From NCBI GenBank assembly GCA_036897095.1, contig JAYMSP010000725.1, positions 1-42,940 of the forward strand: a DNA stretch of 42,940 bases, in the 5' to 3' direction. Position numbers and translations under genes: made by a program. Of this stretch, positions 14,201-24,578 are shown piece by piece. Each line of letters starts with the position of its first letter. Position 1 is the first letter of the stretch. The notes below the pieces were generated by a model, which saw only the letters and a list, made by a program, of their open reading frames with translations, had not been told where the DNA came from and ran no database searches. Origin of the DNA: Plantago elongata (lineage: Eukaryota; Streptophyta; Magnoliopsida; Lamiales; Plantaginaceae).

Positions 14201-17200
14201 GATCGTTAGGCACATTAGACTTTAAAGTAGAGTGTTCATTGTACACCTATATTTCTTATACATAGATTTGTGAGAAAATAGCACAAAAGAGCAAGGGAGC
14301 TCAGTAGTAGTAATGCACTAAGTGTCATATATCTATGCTTAAGAGCCAACCAAGGACATCTATTTTCTTACTTCAAAAGGGATAACATGTCTTCATGCAT
14401 GCCTCTTCCGATGTACAACTTTGGCTGGAATCCACAAAAGGTTCATCAGCAAATTTTAGGATATAATATAGTATTCAACAGGACCATAATTTCTAGGACC
14501 TACCTGAGCCCACCACATCAACATGATAATAATGCGCCAATTGGAACGTTCCATTGATCTTCGTAGAATGGGAAACAGAAACAATACACCAGCTAACATA
14601 TTTGGCAACAAATAAATGGCTACAAAATAGTTATAGAGTGACTGAGTCCGCAAATCTGCTCCCAACATATCGAAGAATCTCACTATCCCATTTGGATTCT
14701 CAACAGGCATGAAATATGTTACTGGCATGACCACAATCCAAAATGCAGCAGTTGCAAACTTCAGGAGATACCGGAGAACCTGTGTGACTTTCAGGCTTCT
14801 CCATGCATTAATACTTAGGGCTATATCCAGAAAAGCTGCAGATAGATGGTGAATATTGTATGTGTTCAATCAAAATAGACGATCAGATACAAAACTTAAC
14901 TTGACATACACATACAGACAGAGGCATAGAGAAAAAATCTATGTACTGTACCTCGGATAAAATTCAAAATTGCGGCAGTGATAAAGATGCTCAAAACACT
15001 TCGAACTATATCCTCATCAAATAAAACATTTGGTGATGCATTTTGATGCCACGCTATGATAATCATTGCCTGGAACATATATAGTGAATACTGTTACAAG
15101 AGCCTCAATAGATGAGAGGGATAAAAAAGTGGAATAAAAATATCTAAGAATGAAAAAGCAACAAGCATGCTGTTAATTTACTTATGTTGATAAAGATCAT
15201 ATTTAAAGTTTTGGAAAATAAGTCATTTAAGGATTGTAATTGCTAATTACAGCTGCCTCGTGCACCATCCTCCACCCTATCTGATAGAAAAGTTCTCTTG
15301 TGAACGTAGAAATTCTCATTAAACCATGCACTACATTTTGGAGAGATAATCAATATTTAATACTGATGAGCAAGTGCATAGTACAGTGTTCCCAGCAAAA
15401 TGTGTCTACCATTAAAAACACTTGCATGTACATCCTACATTGTAATTCACACTCTCACATAGAGCCCTTTCTTCATTATTTCGGTATCAACGTGCAGCAC
15501 AAAATATTAAGTAAATGAGTATAAAGAATGTTCAAGACTCTGCACAAAATAAAATATAAATAATAATTTAGCAATATATAATACCTGAAGAAGCAATATC
15601 ATAAATATCCACATTCTGTCAAAACTCCTATAAAGGTGCCAAAAAGTACGCACTTCAACAAAATTTGTCTTGGGCTTTTTCCTTCCAACTGCCTGGTTTT
15701 TTCTTGCCTGTTAAAAGGAGGTGACTCAGTTGTCAGTACTACTCCATCACAGTTCATCAGAAAATTAATGCCAACTCTTGCACAAGCTTTGCAAACGGAA
15801 TTAATGTCATAACATTGACATCTATTCTAGGACTCGGCTTCTAGCATTATTTCACTCGTATTTTTAACAAATGTAAACACAAAGAAAAAGAAATTACATT
15901 GTAGGCCTAAAGTTTGGCAATATCTATATTGGGTCCCCATTAATTCTCTGGATTATGCCATTAAAATAGGAGAATGCTCAGAGCTTGATGAAAGAAAGTG
16001 ACAAGTTGATGTGGTACCTTATCCCTGGTTGCTAGGTAACAGAATTGTGGGGAGAAAGTAAAAAAAAATTATGAGATATTATTTGGCTGCATAATCTGGT
16101 ACCTTGCTGAATAAAGGAACACCAGATGGATTAAGGATAGCACTTTCTTAGAATAGAGGATCAAGAATTGCTCCTCCTTCTTTATAGAAGATACTGTTTA
16201 AATTATACTTTAATTACAAAAAACAATGTCTCTTCCAATTAAATTACAAGCCCTAATTTCACCCCCAACAAATCAATTCATCATTGACAAAAAAACCAAT
16301 AAATCTTCTCTAATCAAATATCAAGTCCTAATTCAATCCAACGATATATATTCATCATAAAAAAAAAACTACGATAACAATCTTTCTTCTCCATATTCTC
16401 CAATAAAAAAATCAATTCGCACTAACTTAAATCTTAATTCAGCTCGGAAAAAGGCAATGAATTATTGAACACAATGATATTAAAATTACCTTCATATACT
16501 TATTCAATTATATGTAACCAAATGCCACAATAACACACGTAGCGTGTTCTCATTTTCCAGTGTGTGTGTGTGTGTGTGTGAGTGAGGGCATACTTTAGTC
16601 TTGCTAGACTGAATAACTCCATTCAGATTAGGCAGGTGAGAATACAAGGTCACTGATTTGCAAATATAGAATAATGTGATGGTGATTGACGTGTTAAGTT
16701 GTCACAGTAATAACACATCTGAGAACCTAAAAACTGCTTTACTTGATCTTTCATAAGACAAAGTTGATCTTAGATTAGTTCAACATTTAAATAGTTTGAG
16801 ATAGACGATAATAAAAATGTGAAGAAACTCAAGCAAGAAAGTAAGTCTAATGCATTAGATATGTGATTGCACAGAAATGGAAGTGCATACCTTGTTTGCA
16901 GGGTTTATTACATTAGAATGCACAAAAAAATCTGCTTTTCGATCCAATGGCCATCCTAGCTTAAAACATTTCTCGGTCCTGAGAAAAAACAAACTTGGGT
17001 CGGAACTGAAAGCATAAACCAGTCAAAAGAATGTACCTAATAAGCTGGAAAGATGGAACAGCACAATTACCAAAAGTATTCATTTAGATCGTCGTAGTTT
17101 CTCCATTCCGAATGACTTGCTTTCCCATTCTTATTTCTCTTGGATTCCTTTATGAATTAGGATGATTGAATTAGCATAGGGGTGGGAGGAACTATATGCT

Positions 17201-20200
17201 TAACAAGTAGAATCATATGAAGGGCTTACCATTAGCATGACCTCGTAAATAGGGGTCACAACATCCCTCAGAAATGATTCCTCATCTTGTGGGGCTGTTT
17301 GATATGTATCTCCAATGACGTGTTGAACATTGCCAAATAAAGTTCCATACATATCATGAGCCATCTGGAATTTGGAAAACTTACTACGTGAATCAAGTGG
17401 GGCCATATTGTCAGAAGCATGCAGGAAGAAACTTGATATTAACAAAAAGGATTGAGCATCAGTAGAACAACTTCAGAACGCTTAAGTAACACTAGAATAA
17501 AATGTGCCAACTCCTATTTAAGCTGAAAAGGCAGAGTAGCTACAGTAAATTCAGATAAGATGGTGGTCCACCTGTTTTCAAGATATTACGCACAGCATAA
17601 AATTACAACTACATCAAATAAAGTTTCATCTATTATTTCCTCTGCCCCAGAATGACAAGGACATTTGACTATGCACACGTATTAAGAGTTTTTGGACAAA
17701 TATAGCTAAATGGATTACTTCAACTATATTGATTATGTGTATTTATATATATTTGATTGTTAGTATTATTATTTAAGTAGGGGTAAATACGTAAAAATTG
17801 TAATAAATGCACCCAAAAAAATAGAAACGTCCTTATATATTGGTATGGACAAAAAAGGAACATGTCCTTATCATTTTGGGACGGAGGAAGTACCTTTTAA
17901 GTGTATTTATCGAAGTGCATAATTAGGAAATACTTGTAACTGTATCACAGAATGTACTTACACGATGAAATATATAGCATATGCATTCTGGCATAAATCG
18001 AATGTTTGAAGCTTCACCCCATATGAGAAAATAGAGTCCAATGTAAAGAAGTTGCGACTGTTGCCTCCTTTCACCCCGAGGGCATCTTCAACAACAAAAA
18101 GAAAGGGTTTTTGATTATGACGTGAATCGAGAATGTGATGACTAGGCATTGAGAATCCAACTTACTCAATATTTGGTATACAACGCAAGTATCTACACCA
18201 GGATTGGTAATTTTTGAAAATTTTGTCCATCAATACTTGAACTGTGTGAGCATCCAACTGCAGTAATATAATATATCATCATCATGCTAAGTATATAATC
18301 AGATAAATATAAAAAAAAGAAAGAAAAATCGTCCCGAATCTTGATAGAGAAGGTAAGCACATATGATTTACATGAATAGTTGTGCGGACACCTGTTGATG
18401 GATATCAAGAGTTTCAAGTCTATTCCAGAAGAAAGTCTAAGGATAGGAAATATAATAGCCCTTAATTAAGTCTATCTCCTGCTATAGTTCTATTCCTTTT
18501 AGAATTAGAATTTTTTTTCCCTATTTTATGTCCATTTTCTAGAATAGGTTCTATTGTGCGTCTTATAAATAATTAAACATAGGTTAACTTTTAATTCATA
18601 CAAGACTATATTGATGAGCTTTGTTCCCAATTCTTGTGTTTGGTTCTTGAGTTTTTCAGAAAATACCCACTTGTTCTCTATCAACATGCGGTTTACACGG
18701 TGATAAAATTTACACCCTGTTGTTTACACATACGCAACAAACCTCCCAATTCATAGATCATGTGCAAGCAACCTCCTTGAGTTGGGTTTGCTGCATAATA
18801 TTAGTAAAATATTTTTGGTTCAAGAAGCCCCATGAAGGAGGTCATTTCTTTAAACATTGGAAGATATATTGCCTTCTAAATACGCTTCATATTGCATTTT
18901 GCTTAATCAGGTTTGGGATCTGTGAAATTAATATTATAAGAAAGTGGGCCACCGAGAATTTTTATCCGTAAGTTGCTGCTGTAAAGAAAATAATCACACT
19001 CACCTGCTCATAAGCTTCACTATTCCTGTTCCTTACATCCATATTAGCAAGAAGTAATATCAAGTGCTCCCGTTGATTTGCCACGTTTCCTTTCTTCAAC
19101 AGCACAATAAATAAAAGAATACTGTTAGCAAAGGTAGACCATACTAATCCTCAACTTTTTAGAAAGTTCAGATAGTCAAGGTATTTCATAGGATACCAAA
19201 CATTTTGATATAATATATCCCCATCTAGGTATTACGATTAGAATGGAAACTGAGAACAGAGGGACAAACGTAGCTCAGCCTGATGGATAAGATAACATTT
19301 TTACCACCAGATAATTCAAGTCATACATAATTGGGGCAGTCTTGATGCTTGTGTCTTGTTACCATCTGACATAATGCCACATGCAAGGTAATAACTATAA
19401 CCTAGTAAATTCTTAGTTCCAATAACTTTTGTGATAACCAGTGACATGAGTTAGACTAGGTGGAAGGAGACAAATTAATATTTAGGGGAACATTTATCAC
19501 ATAATATCGCCTGCACCATAAACAAAGATGATGCTTCTCCTTGTCCATGAAACATGGATAAATGTAAAGCAGGTGGAAATTTGTTCACAAGTTATGAACA
19601 TTATGGTAGAGTTATGAACATTGTGGTAAAGCAGGTCATAAAGTGTTTGTTCAGTGTATTGAATATTTCTGTTCAGGTGATTAGACTGCAGGCGCATCTA
19701 AGACAATTAAAAGCAGGAAATAGGTCATGAAACATAACAGATGTCACTTGTCAGAATAACCATAGAGCATCAGTGAGACAGACGGGTACGAGGAATTAAA
19801 GACCAAATTTAGGGATGTAAATATGAGAAATGCAAGGGACTCAAGTTGAAATTCTAGCATAACCAAAAGAAAGCAGTTTAAATTCCGAACCCAGCCTTGA
19901 CAAGAAGAGCTTCTAATTCCTCCAAAAGCAGATTGTACGGCCAGATGTTGCAAATTTAAACACTCAGGCAATCATAAATTCTTGTTCTTCATGATATTAG
20001 ACCTCTAATTGCTTAATATTCATGTAGAAACCATCATAGCTAATGTATACGAGCTAGACACTTGCTAGTAAAGTACCAATACCACTTACGGTTACGATAC
20101 CAGAGAAAGGGGAAACTACTTGCCCAACATTTAAAGAACTAGTCTCATAAAATAACGCATGCAAGTTCTACCTGAAAGCCAAAGCGTAGAGCAAGCCATT

Positions 20201-23200
20201 CAAGAATATCACTGAACGCTGTCCCTTTTCCTTCAGGAATTTGAAACACGGGGAGGTTTTCTATATCCTGGATAGCCCGGAGCGCTACTTTAATCTGATT
20301 AAGAGGTAAAGAAAACCAACTGTAACATAAAGAAGAGAGACAAACACTGTGGATCAAAAGAAATCAGGAATGGAGCAAGGAAGAAGCAGCTGAATTATCA
20401 TAAATGACCTCAGGGAGTTCCATAATTGCTGGTTTAACACGAACAGCATGCAAGGGCAGAATGTTGTAGTGCTCATATTGACCCTCCTCTACATCTTTTG
20501 CTATGTTTCGGATCTGTATAAATGGTATTAAAGAATTCAAAATTCAATGTTAGAATTACAGAGTACAAACTAAAGAAATCCCAATAATTGAAAACACAAT
20601 TAACAAACCTCATCAACAATCTTTGAAGCAGGGACCATCGTTGTCAGCACATCATATAATACAGTAGCAATTTGATAGATTTTAGCCATTTCCTCCCTTC
20701 GCAGATCATAGGTTACAAATTAAGTTCATATAAACAAAACAGATGCAGTATTCAAAGTTAAACTCAATAATAGCATTAGATTGATATAAAAGCCTCACGG
20801 TTTTTTGGTGTATTGGCCCTCTCTTATGTTTTTATCATAGAAGATCTTATAATACTCCTGTATTTCCCGAAGATCATTTTTGGCAAGAATTGGTTTTGTC
20901 TCTTCATCTTCCTGGAACAATTAAGAATTTGACTGTGAACGAATTTAAAAGTACTCAATCACATGGAAAATTCCAGGGAGAATATACAAGAGGTAGTTAC
21001 TTAATGAATCACTTCTCACTTCACGATTTTTAATAGATGGTCGTCATTATTATTTATATATAGATGGTCGTCATTATTATTTATTAGGAAGAAACAGTGC
21101 AGCTGTTGCAATGCTTACTGACTGAGGGTTCAAACAGTAACATGTTGAAGGCTATGAAAGTCACTAGATTGACTTAAAACTAATAATAAATTCACCAAAA
21201 CCCAGTATCAAGAGTTTTCCTGAGACAAAATTAAGGCTGTAGGGGCATCCAGAGAGGTCCAGAAAGAGTACTTTCGAGGAGATAGCAGGCTTAGTCCAAA
21301 AATCTCCGAATCATTTAGCTGCAACACACTATGGAGTAGCATCCAAATGTAACGACCCGGACCACTAATGGGCTGGCGTGGTTACTCATGTGCAGCTCTC
21401 CGGGTGGTATGCTGGCCGGTACTCTACCGATACATGTCCTTTCCCGCACACTTAGTCCTCACTCGTGCGCGAACTGGAAGACTTCCCAGTTGGTCACCAT
21501 TATAAGATTGCTCCAGAGCAAGCACGCTCAACTCTGGAGTTCTTATAGATGGATTTCCAAAAAGAAAAGGTGCACCTTGTTGGTAAGAGTAGCGTTCTCG
21601 ATCCCCTTAAGCTCTTTGGACTTAACCTAAAACTTTGGGGCGTTACATTCCGCTGCCTTTCCAGAAAAGGGGTTAATAACTTAATATAATATGTTCTGTC
21701 TAGCAGAAGGGGACTACTTTGGTGGTGCAAAGACAAACTACAAAGACACTGTTGTCAACATGTTATCATGATGGTTTAACTTTCTTTTCCTAACTTCCAA
21801 ACTTTTAAGGACATAGAATTCGACAAGGATTTCACCTGCAGGAACTTTTGCTTTATAGAGACAAGAGAGCTAACTTTTCTTGAAAACGTAATGTATACAT
21901 ATAACCTGGGTTTTTCTCATCACTATAAATCTGTTACTGTAATTCCACAGTCTAGATATAGCTCCTAACATGATTGGTGTCATCTTTTGTGTGTCACTAG
22001 ATCATAAGTCTTCATCCGTGCCATGTGATTAATTTACCAGTTGCAATCTCACATGTATATAGCACATAACTGAGTTGATATGTACACCTTTGCATTAACA
22101 AAAATACACCTGAGTAAATTTATAATTCCAATCATGAAGTAGAGCAACTATACAAAAGACAATGCACGAAATGCAAGAGCATGAGGCAGATAATTGAGTT
22201 TTTCCTAGAAAAAGTCATCCTCAGGAAAGATAGATTGATAAAACAGGAGCTAAAGCAAACGTTAAATGTGCATACCCTTTCAAGTCTGTGCAACAAGTAT
22301 GTCTTAAATTGCCGAACGCCACGCCCACTTGATGTTGGGTCCATTCGGTGTGCTTTATCAAAAGCATGGAAGCGACCTGGTTCATAAAATCATAAAGTAG
22401 AAAGACAAGACAAAAAAGAAGGAATCAGCTCTTTGGCATGGTATCTACTGTACTTATACAATGAAAAAAGAAGGCCCTTATTGAAAAGACCTTGTTTGTT
22501 TCCGAGATTCTGGTTGCCATTTAACAGGCATTGTACATATTTCTACAAGGATGAGGCTATCAGGGAGAGAAAGTCACAATACAAGAAACAACGGATGGGG
22601 CCTTCTCAGAAGAAAACCTAGAAATATAGTTCTTAATCCCAGGCTAAGATTGTGGTTCTAGAAAATCCCTCCGCATGATTTAATAGGTTTAATTTCAATG
22701 ACAGCGGTGGGGACAGAACTGAAGGATGCCCATAAGATTCCAAAAGGAAGTAGAAAAACATCCAGCAGCAACTGGATTTTCATGAAGAGAACCGAGCCAG
22801 AAAAACACAGGCACGTACTAAAACCTATACCTAAACCGCTCTATGATACTTCTGAGCTCTGAGAGAAGAAAAACTCCTCGCAAAAATTACAAAACAACAT
22901 ATTTCTGTCCATTTTTCTACTATGTATGGAACTAGAACTTGTAGAGGGCAAACAGATAAAGGCTTAACGAAACATAGTTGCAAATCTCCAAACTTAAGCT
23001 AAAATCGCATCAACCAGACAGCACGAACCTGAAACTTTGAATGCTTTCGCATCTATGAAAAGCTCGAACAATATTCACAAATAACAATCATTTTAGTCCA
23101 TCTGCCCTAAACATTGCTGGAAGCATAACTAACATGACAGAACAACTAGCAACAGATTAACCATTTCACTCAAAAATTCAAGGCAATCAAACATAACCAA

Positions 23201-23436
23201 CGAACAGAAATGCTTGCAGTGATCATACATAAATAAGCAACTCGCGGATTCTCTCTCTCAATCTGATTAGCCACACGTAGAATAGGCGCAATGGAGGCGA
23301 GTGGAGACGGCACAAGCTCACTGTCCACAGCTCCGTTCTCATCACCACCTTCCACCATGCTCTGCGCATTCGTCATCCTCCTAGATAGCGACCTCGGCGG
23401 GCCGACCTCCTCCTTGGTTCCACTCGAACTCGCCAT
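2223..23436 (-). CDS. CALS7: Callose synthase 7-type 1,3-beta-glucan synthase (42 exons)
   Basis: Makes callose (1,3-beta-glucan) from UDP-glucose at the plasma membrane; the Arabidopsis CalS7/GSL7 type serves phloem sieve plates. Exons, 5' to 3': 23229-23436, 22276-22376, 20799-20911, 20609-20696, 20409-20513, 20172-20294, 19004-19093, 18166-18257, 17962-18085, 17230-17364, 17071-17147, 16891-16978, 15585-15707, 14952-15069, 14504-14835, 14372-14424, 14028-14088, 13560-13641, 13427-13476, 13254-13340, 12967-13071, 12691-12779, 12468-12549, 12224-12387, 11944-12070, 11738-11841, 11530-11662, 11290-11441, 9969-10078, 9770-9889, 9614-9682, 9289-9478, 8780-8891, 8484-8606, 6934-7052, 6766-6849, 5911-6023, 5609-5838, 3805-4599, 3645-3695, 3133-3318, 2223-2462. 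All introns are GT-AG and all phases join: 1915 residues (Arabidopsis CalS7, as recalled, about 1958). Order: N-terminal region with [13 protein letters not shown], membrane segments from about residue 480 to 750, a long cytosolic catalytic loop with [12 protein letters not shown] (about 1135-1146), [15 protein letters not shown] and [12 protein letters not shown], then C-terminal membrane segments. The start MASSSGT lies in frame with homologues. CalS7 rather than CalS1 is inferred from the N terminus and variable segments. Confidence 0.95.
2463..3132 (-). other. Last intron of the callose synthase
   Basis: Lies between the exon ending ...PTGWGIIL (donor GTAAAT) and the last exon beginning LGQACRP. 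It is AT-rich, with no open frame of note. A stretch at 2665-2750 (aggtacctttgattg... and ...tttaggtacctcgtgacacg) has ggtacc motifs at both ends and could be a small mobile-element relic, but no clear terminal repeat or target duplication was found. Confidence 0.5.
4600..5608 (-). other. Large intron 38 of the callose synthase
   Basis: Separates the exon ending [10 protein letters not shown] from the 795-nt exon beginning [17 protein letters not shown]-rich; I see no gene or recognisable mobile element in it. Confidence 0.6.
7053..8483 (-). other. Large intron 34 of the callose synthase
   Basis: About 1.4 kb between the exon ending QTIDMNQ and the exon beginning [12 protein letters not shown]. 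The short open frame at 7717-7932 has no recognisable content. No terminal repeats or target duplications were found. Confidence 0.6.
10079..11289 (-). other. Large intron 28 of the callose synthase
   Basis: About 1.2 kb between the exon ending KVRNMLSF and the exon continuing [10 protein letters not shown]. It contains a small perfect palindrome (catgaattt-ag-aaattcatg, about 10372-10391). No gene or identifiable element. Confidence 0.6.
15708..16890 (-). other. Large intron 12 of the callose synthase, with a TG microsatellite
   Basis: About 1.2 kb, AT-rich, between exons encoding NVINPANK and [11 protein letters not shown]. Contains (TG)10 at 16561-16580. No gene. Confidence 0.6.
16561..16580. 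repeat. (TG)10 microsatellite
   Basis: Ten uninterrupted TG dinucleotides, followed by agtgag, inside callose synthase intron 12. Confidence 0.9.
17636..17890. mobile_element. Stowaway-like MITE in callose synthase intron 9
   Basis: Ends are imperfect inverted repeats: the left end reads tttcctctgccccagaatga and the right end, complemented, cttcctccgtcccaaaatga; both continue as caaggacat / taaggacat. TA dinucleotides flank both ends (17634-17635 and 17891-17892), as expected for Tc1/mariner-family MITEs. About 255 bp, no coding capacity. It lies between exons 9 and 10 and leaves both splice sites untouched. Confidence 0.8.
18393..18686. mobile_element. Solo LTR, copia-like, in callose synthase intron 7
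   Basis: A 294-bp segment begins TGTTGAT and ends ATCAACA, a perfect 7-bp terminal inverted repeat of the type LTRs carry. Inside are a TATA-like run (cttataaataatt, about 18564) and T-rich stretches typical of LTR promoters. No internal retroelement coding flanks it, so it is probably a solo LTR. A direct target duplication is not clean: tgcgg follows the right end, and the same pentamer lies 5 bp before the left end. Confidence 0.75.
19094..20171 (-). other. Large intron 6 of the callose synthase
   Basis: About 1.1 kb between the exon ending LALRFGFQ and the exon beginning [11 protein letters not shown]. Contains a short tandem duplication of agttatgaacattRtggta (about 19589-19630). No gene. 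Confidence 0.6.
21034..21087. repeat. Two-copy 27-bp tandem repeat
   Basis: The unit beginning tagatggtcgtcattatta occurs at 21034-21060 and again at 21061-21087, nearly identical over the first 25 bases. It lies in callose synthase intron 2, about 260 bp from the 5S-like LTR. Confidence 0.85.
21348..21647 (-). mobile_element. Cassandra-type TRIM LTR (5S-rRNA-like), probably solo or truncated
   Basis: A 300-bp, relatively GC-rich block begins TGTAACG and ends CGTTACA (perfect 7-bp terminal inverted repeats). On the minus strand it contains a stretch colinear with plant 5S rRNA, with matching cores gtgcacc, aagaactcc, agcgtgctt, ggtgacc and ctgggaagtc. Cassandra TRIM elements are known to carry 5S sequences in their LTRs. 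The purine-rich aaggcagcggaa precedes the minus-strand start and resembles a polypurine tract. No second LTR and no clear target duplication were seen. It lies in callose synthase intron 2 in the sense orientation. Confidence 0.8.
21474..21580 (-). other. 5S rRNA-like segment inside the LTR
   Basis: Reading the minus strand, blocks corresponding to the middle and 3' part of plant 5S rRNA appear in the right order and spacing, including the internal-promoter region (gaactcc...gttgagcgtgctt) and ggtgacc...ctgggaagtc. Many substitutions and an insertion near aaagaaaag show it is not a functional 5S gene; it is the part that identifies the LTR as Cassandra-type. Confidence 0.75.
22377..23228 (-). 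other. First intron of the callose synthase
   Basis: Separates exon 1 (ending ...PRVAYL plus one base of the Cys codon) from exon 2 ([10 protein letters not shown]). Donor GTATGA, acceptor CCAG. No gene or recognised repeat inside. Confidence 0.7.
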
Positions 23437-24578
23437 AGGAAACTCCAATCGCTTTCCACTGATACTGCCCAGTAGAGTGCATAGACATGGTTATATACAT
23501 GGATCATTGTAGCAGATGCTTTGATTGAAGGAGTGGAACAACTATAGATCAAATCTGCTTTGTGAATAGTTTAATCGGATTGGATTACTCGAGGGTGAAG
23601 AAACGAATTTGGGGATTTGTAGAGACATAGGTCTTCGTTAACTGCAGATTAGAATAGGGGTATTGTTCTGTAAATAGATGGAGTTTCTGTAGACTTTAGC
23701 TCAGAATTTGCTTTGGAAGCAATGAAGATTTGCTTTCAACTTTTCTTCTGCTTCTAGCTTTGCAGGTGATTTTGTTCCCGCCAAGGTGAGGATGAATCAT
23801 AGAAAAGGCGTTGTTGTCTTGTTCATTGAGTCATTTCACACTTGGTTTGGGCTTCAACTTTCAACTTTTCAGTGGTGTGTTTTTTATTATTTGTCTTCCA
23901 TTCGAAGTTACTTTAGATGCCAATTTGTTAAAAGTATAATTACGCCACAATAATTAAATTCATAACATTTAAAATCTAATAATATCAGAGAGGTATAGAA
24001 GTAGCTGATCTGAATCATGATTCATAAATCATAATCATGAGGAATTAAGAATTTTCATAGGCATTTAATCCGAGTACTTTAAAGTAGATATCGATCTAAA
24101 AAGGTCGAACATTATAACTACTAGTAATATATCAAATATCAACTAGCAATTGAAATATATAAATCATAAACTATTATGAATAGATTATCAAACATAAAGC
24201 GAAATTTTTTTTATCGGAGCATATACAATAGTCGAGACTGTGAAAATGAGACAAACAAAAGAGGAAGATTTGAAACAAGAAGCGTTGATATCGAGACAGA
24301 CAGTGAACACAAACATATTGTTTTGGTGAACATATATACAAAAACATATTAACTTTTCAAAAAAAGCTGATGGTCGTTGAGATCGTAGGTAATACAATAC
24401 ATTTTCTTATCTTGCTTAAAACGTAAAATCGCATGATCTTGGTCAACTATAGTTAAGTATGACTAAAATAGAAATACAGCATTCTTATGACCAAAAGTAA
24501 AAAATCTCCCCTTTCATGCACATGCCAGTCACATGTAAATATCCTCATTGCATTTGCCCCCTAGAAGGTAGAGGTAGA
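23437..24578. promoter_or_regulatory. Head-to-head intergenic region (shared 5' region of callose synthase and RWP-RK genes)
   Basis: The minus-strand start codon at 23436 and the plus-strand start at 24579 are about 1.1 kb apart, with no gene between. Both 5' UTRs and both promoters must lie here. I see no unambiguous TATA box for either gene. Two further in-frame ATGs at 24516 and 24522 precede the chosen RWP-RK start. Confidence 0.6.
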
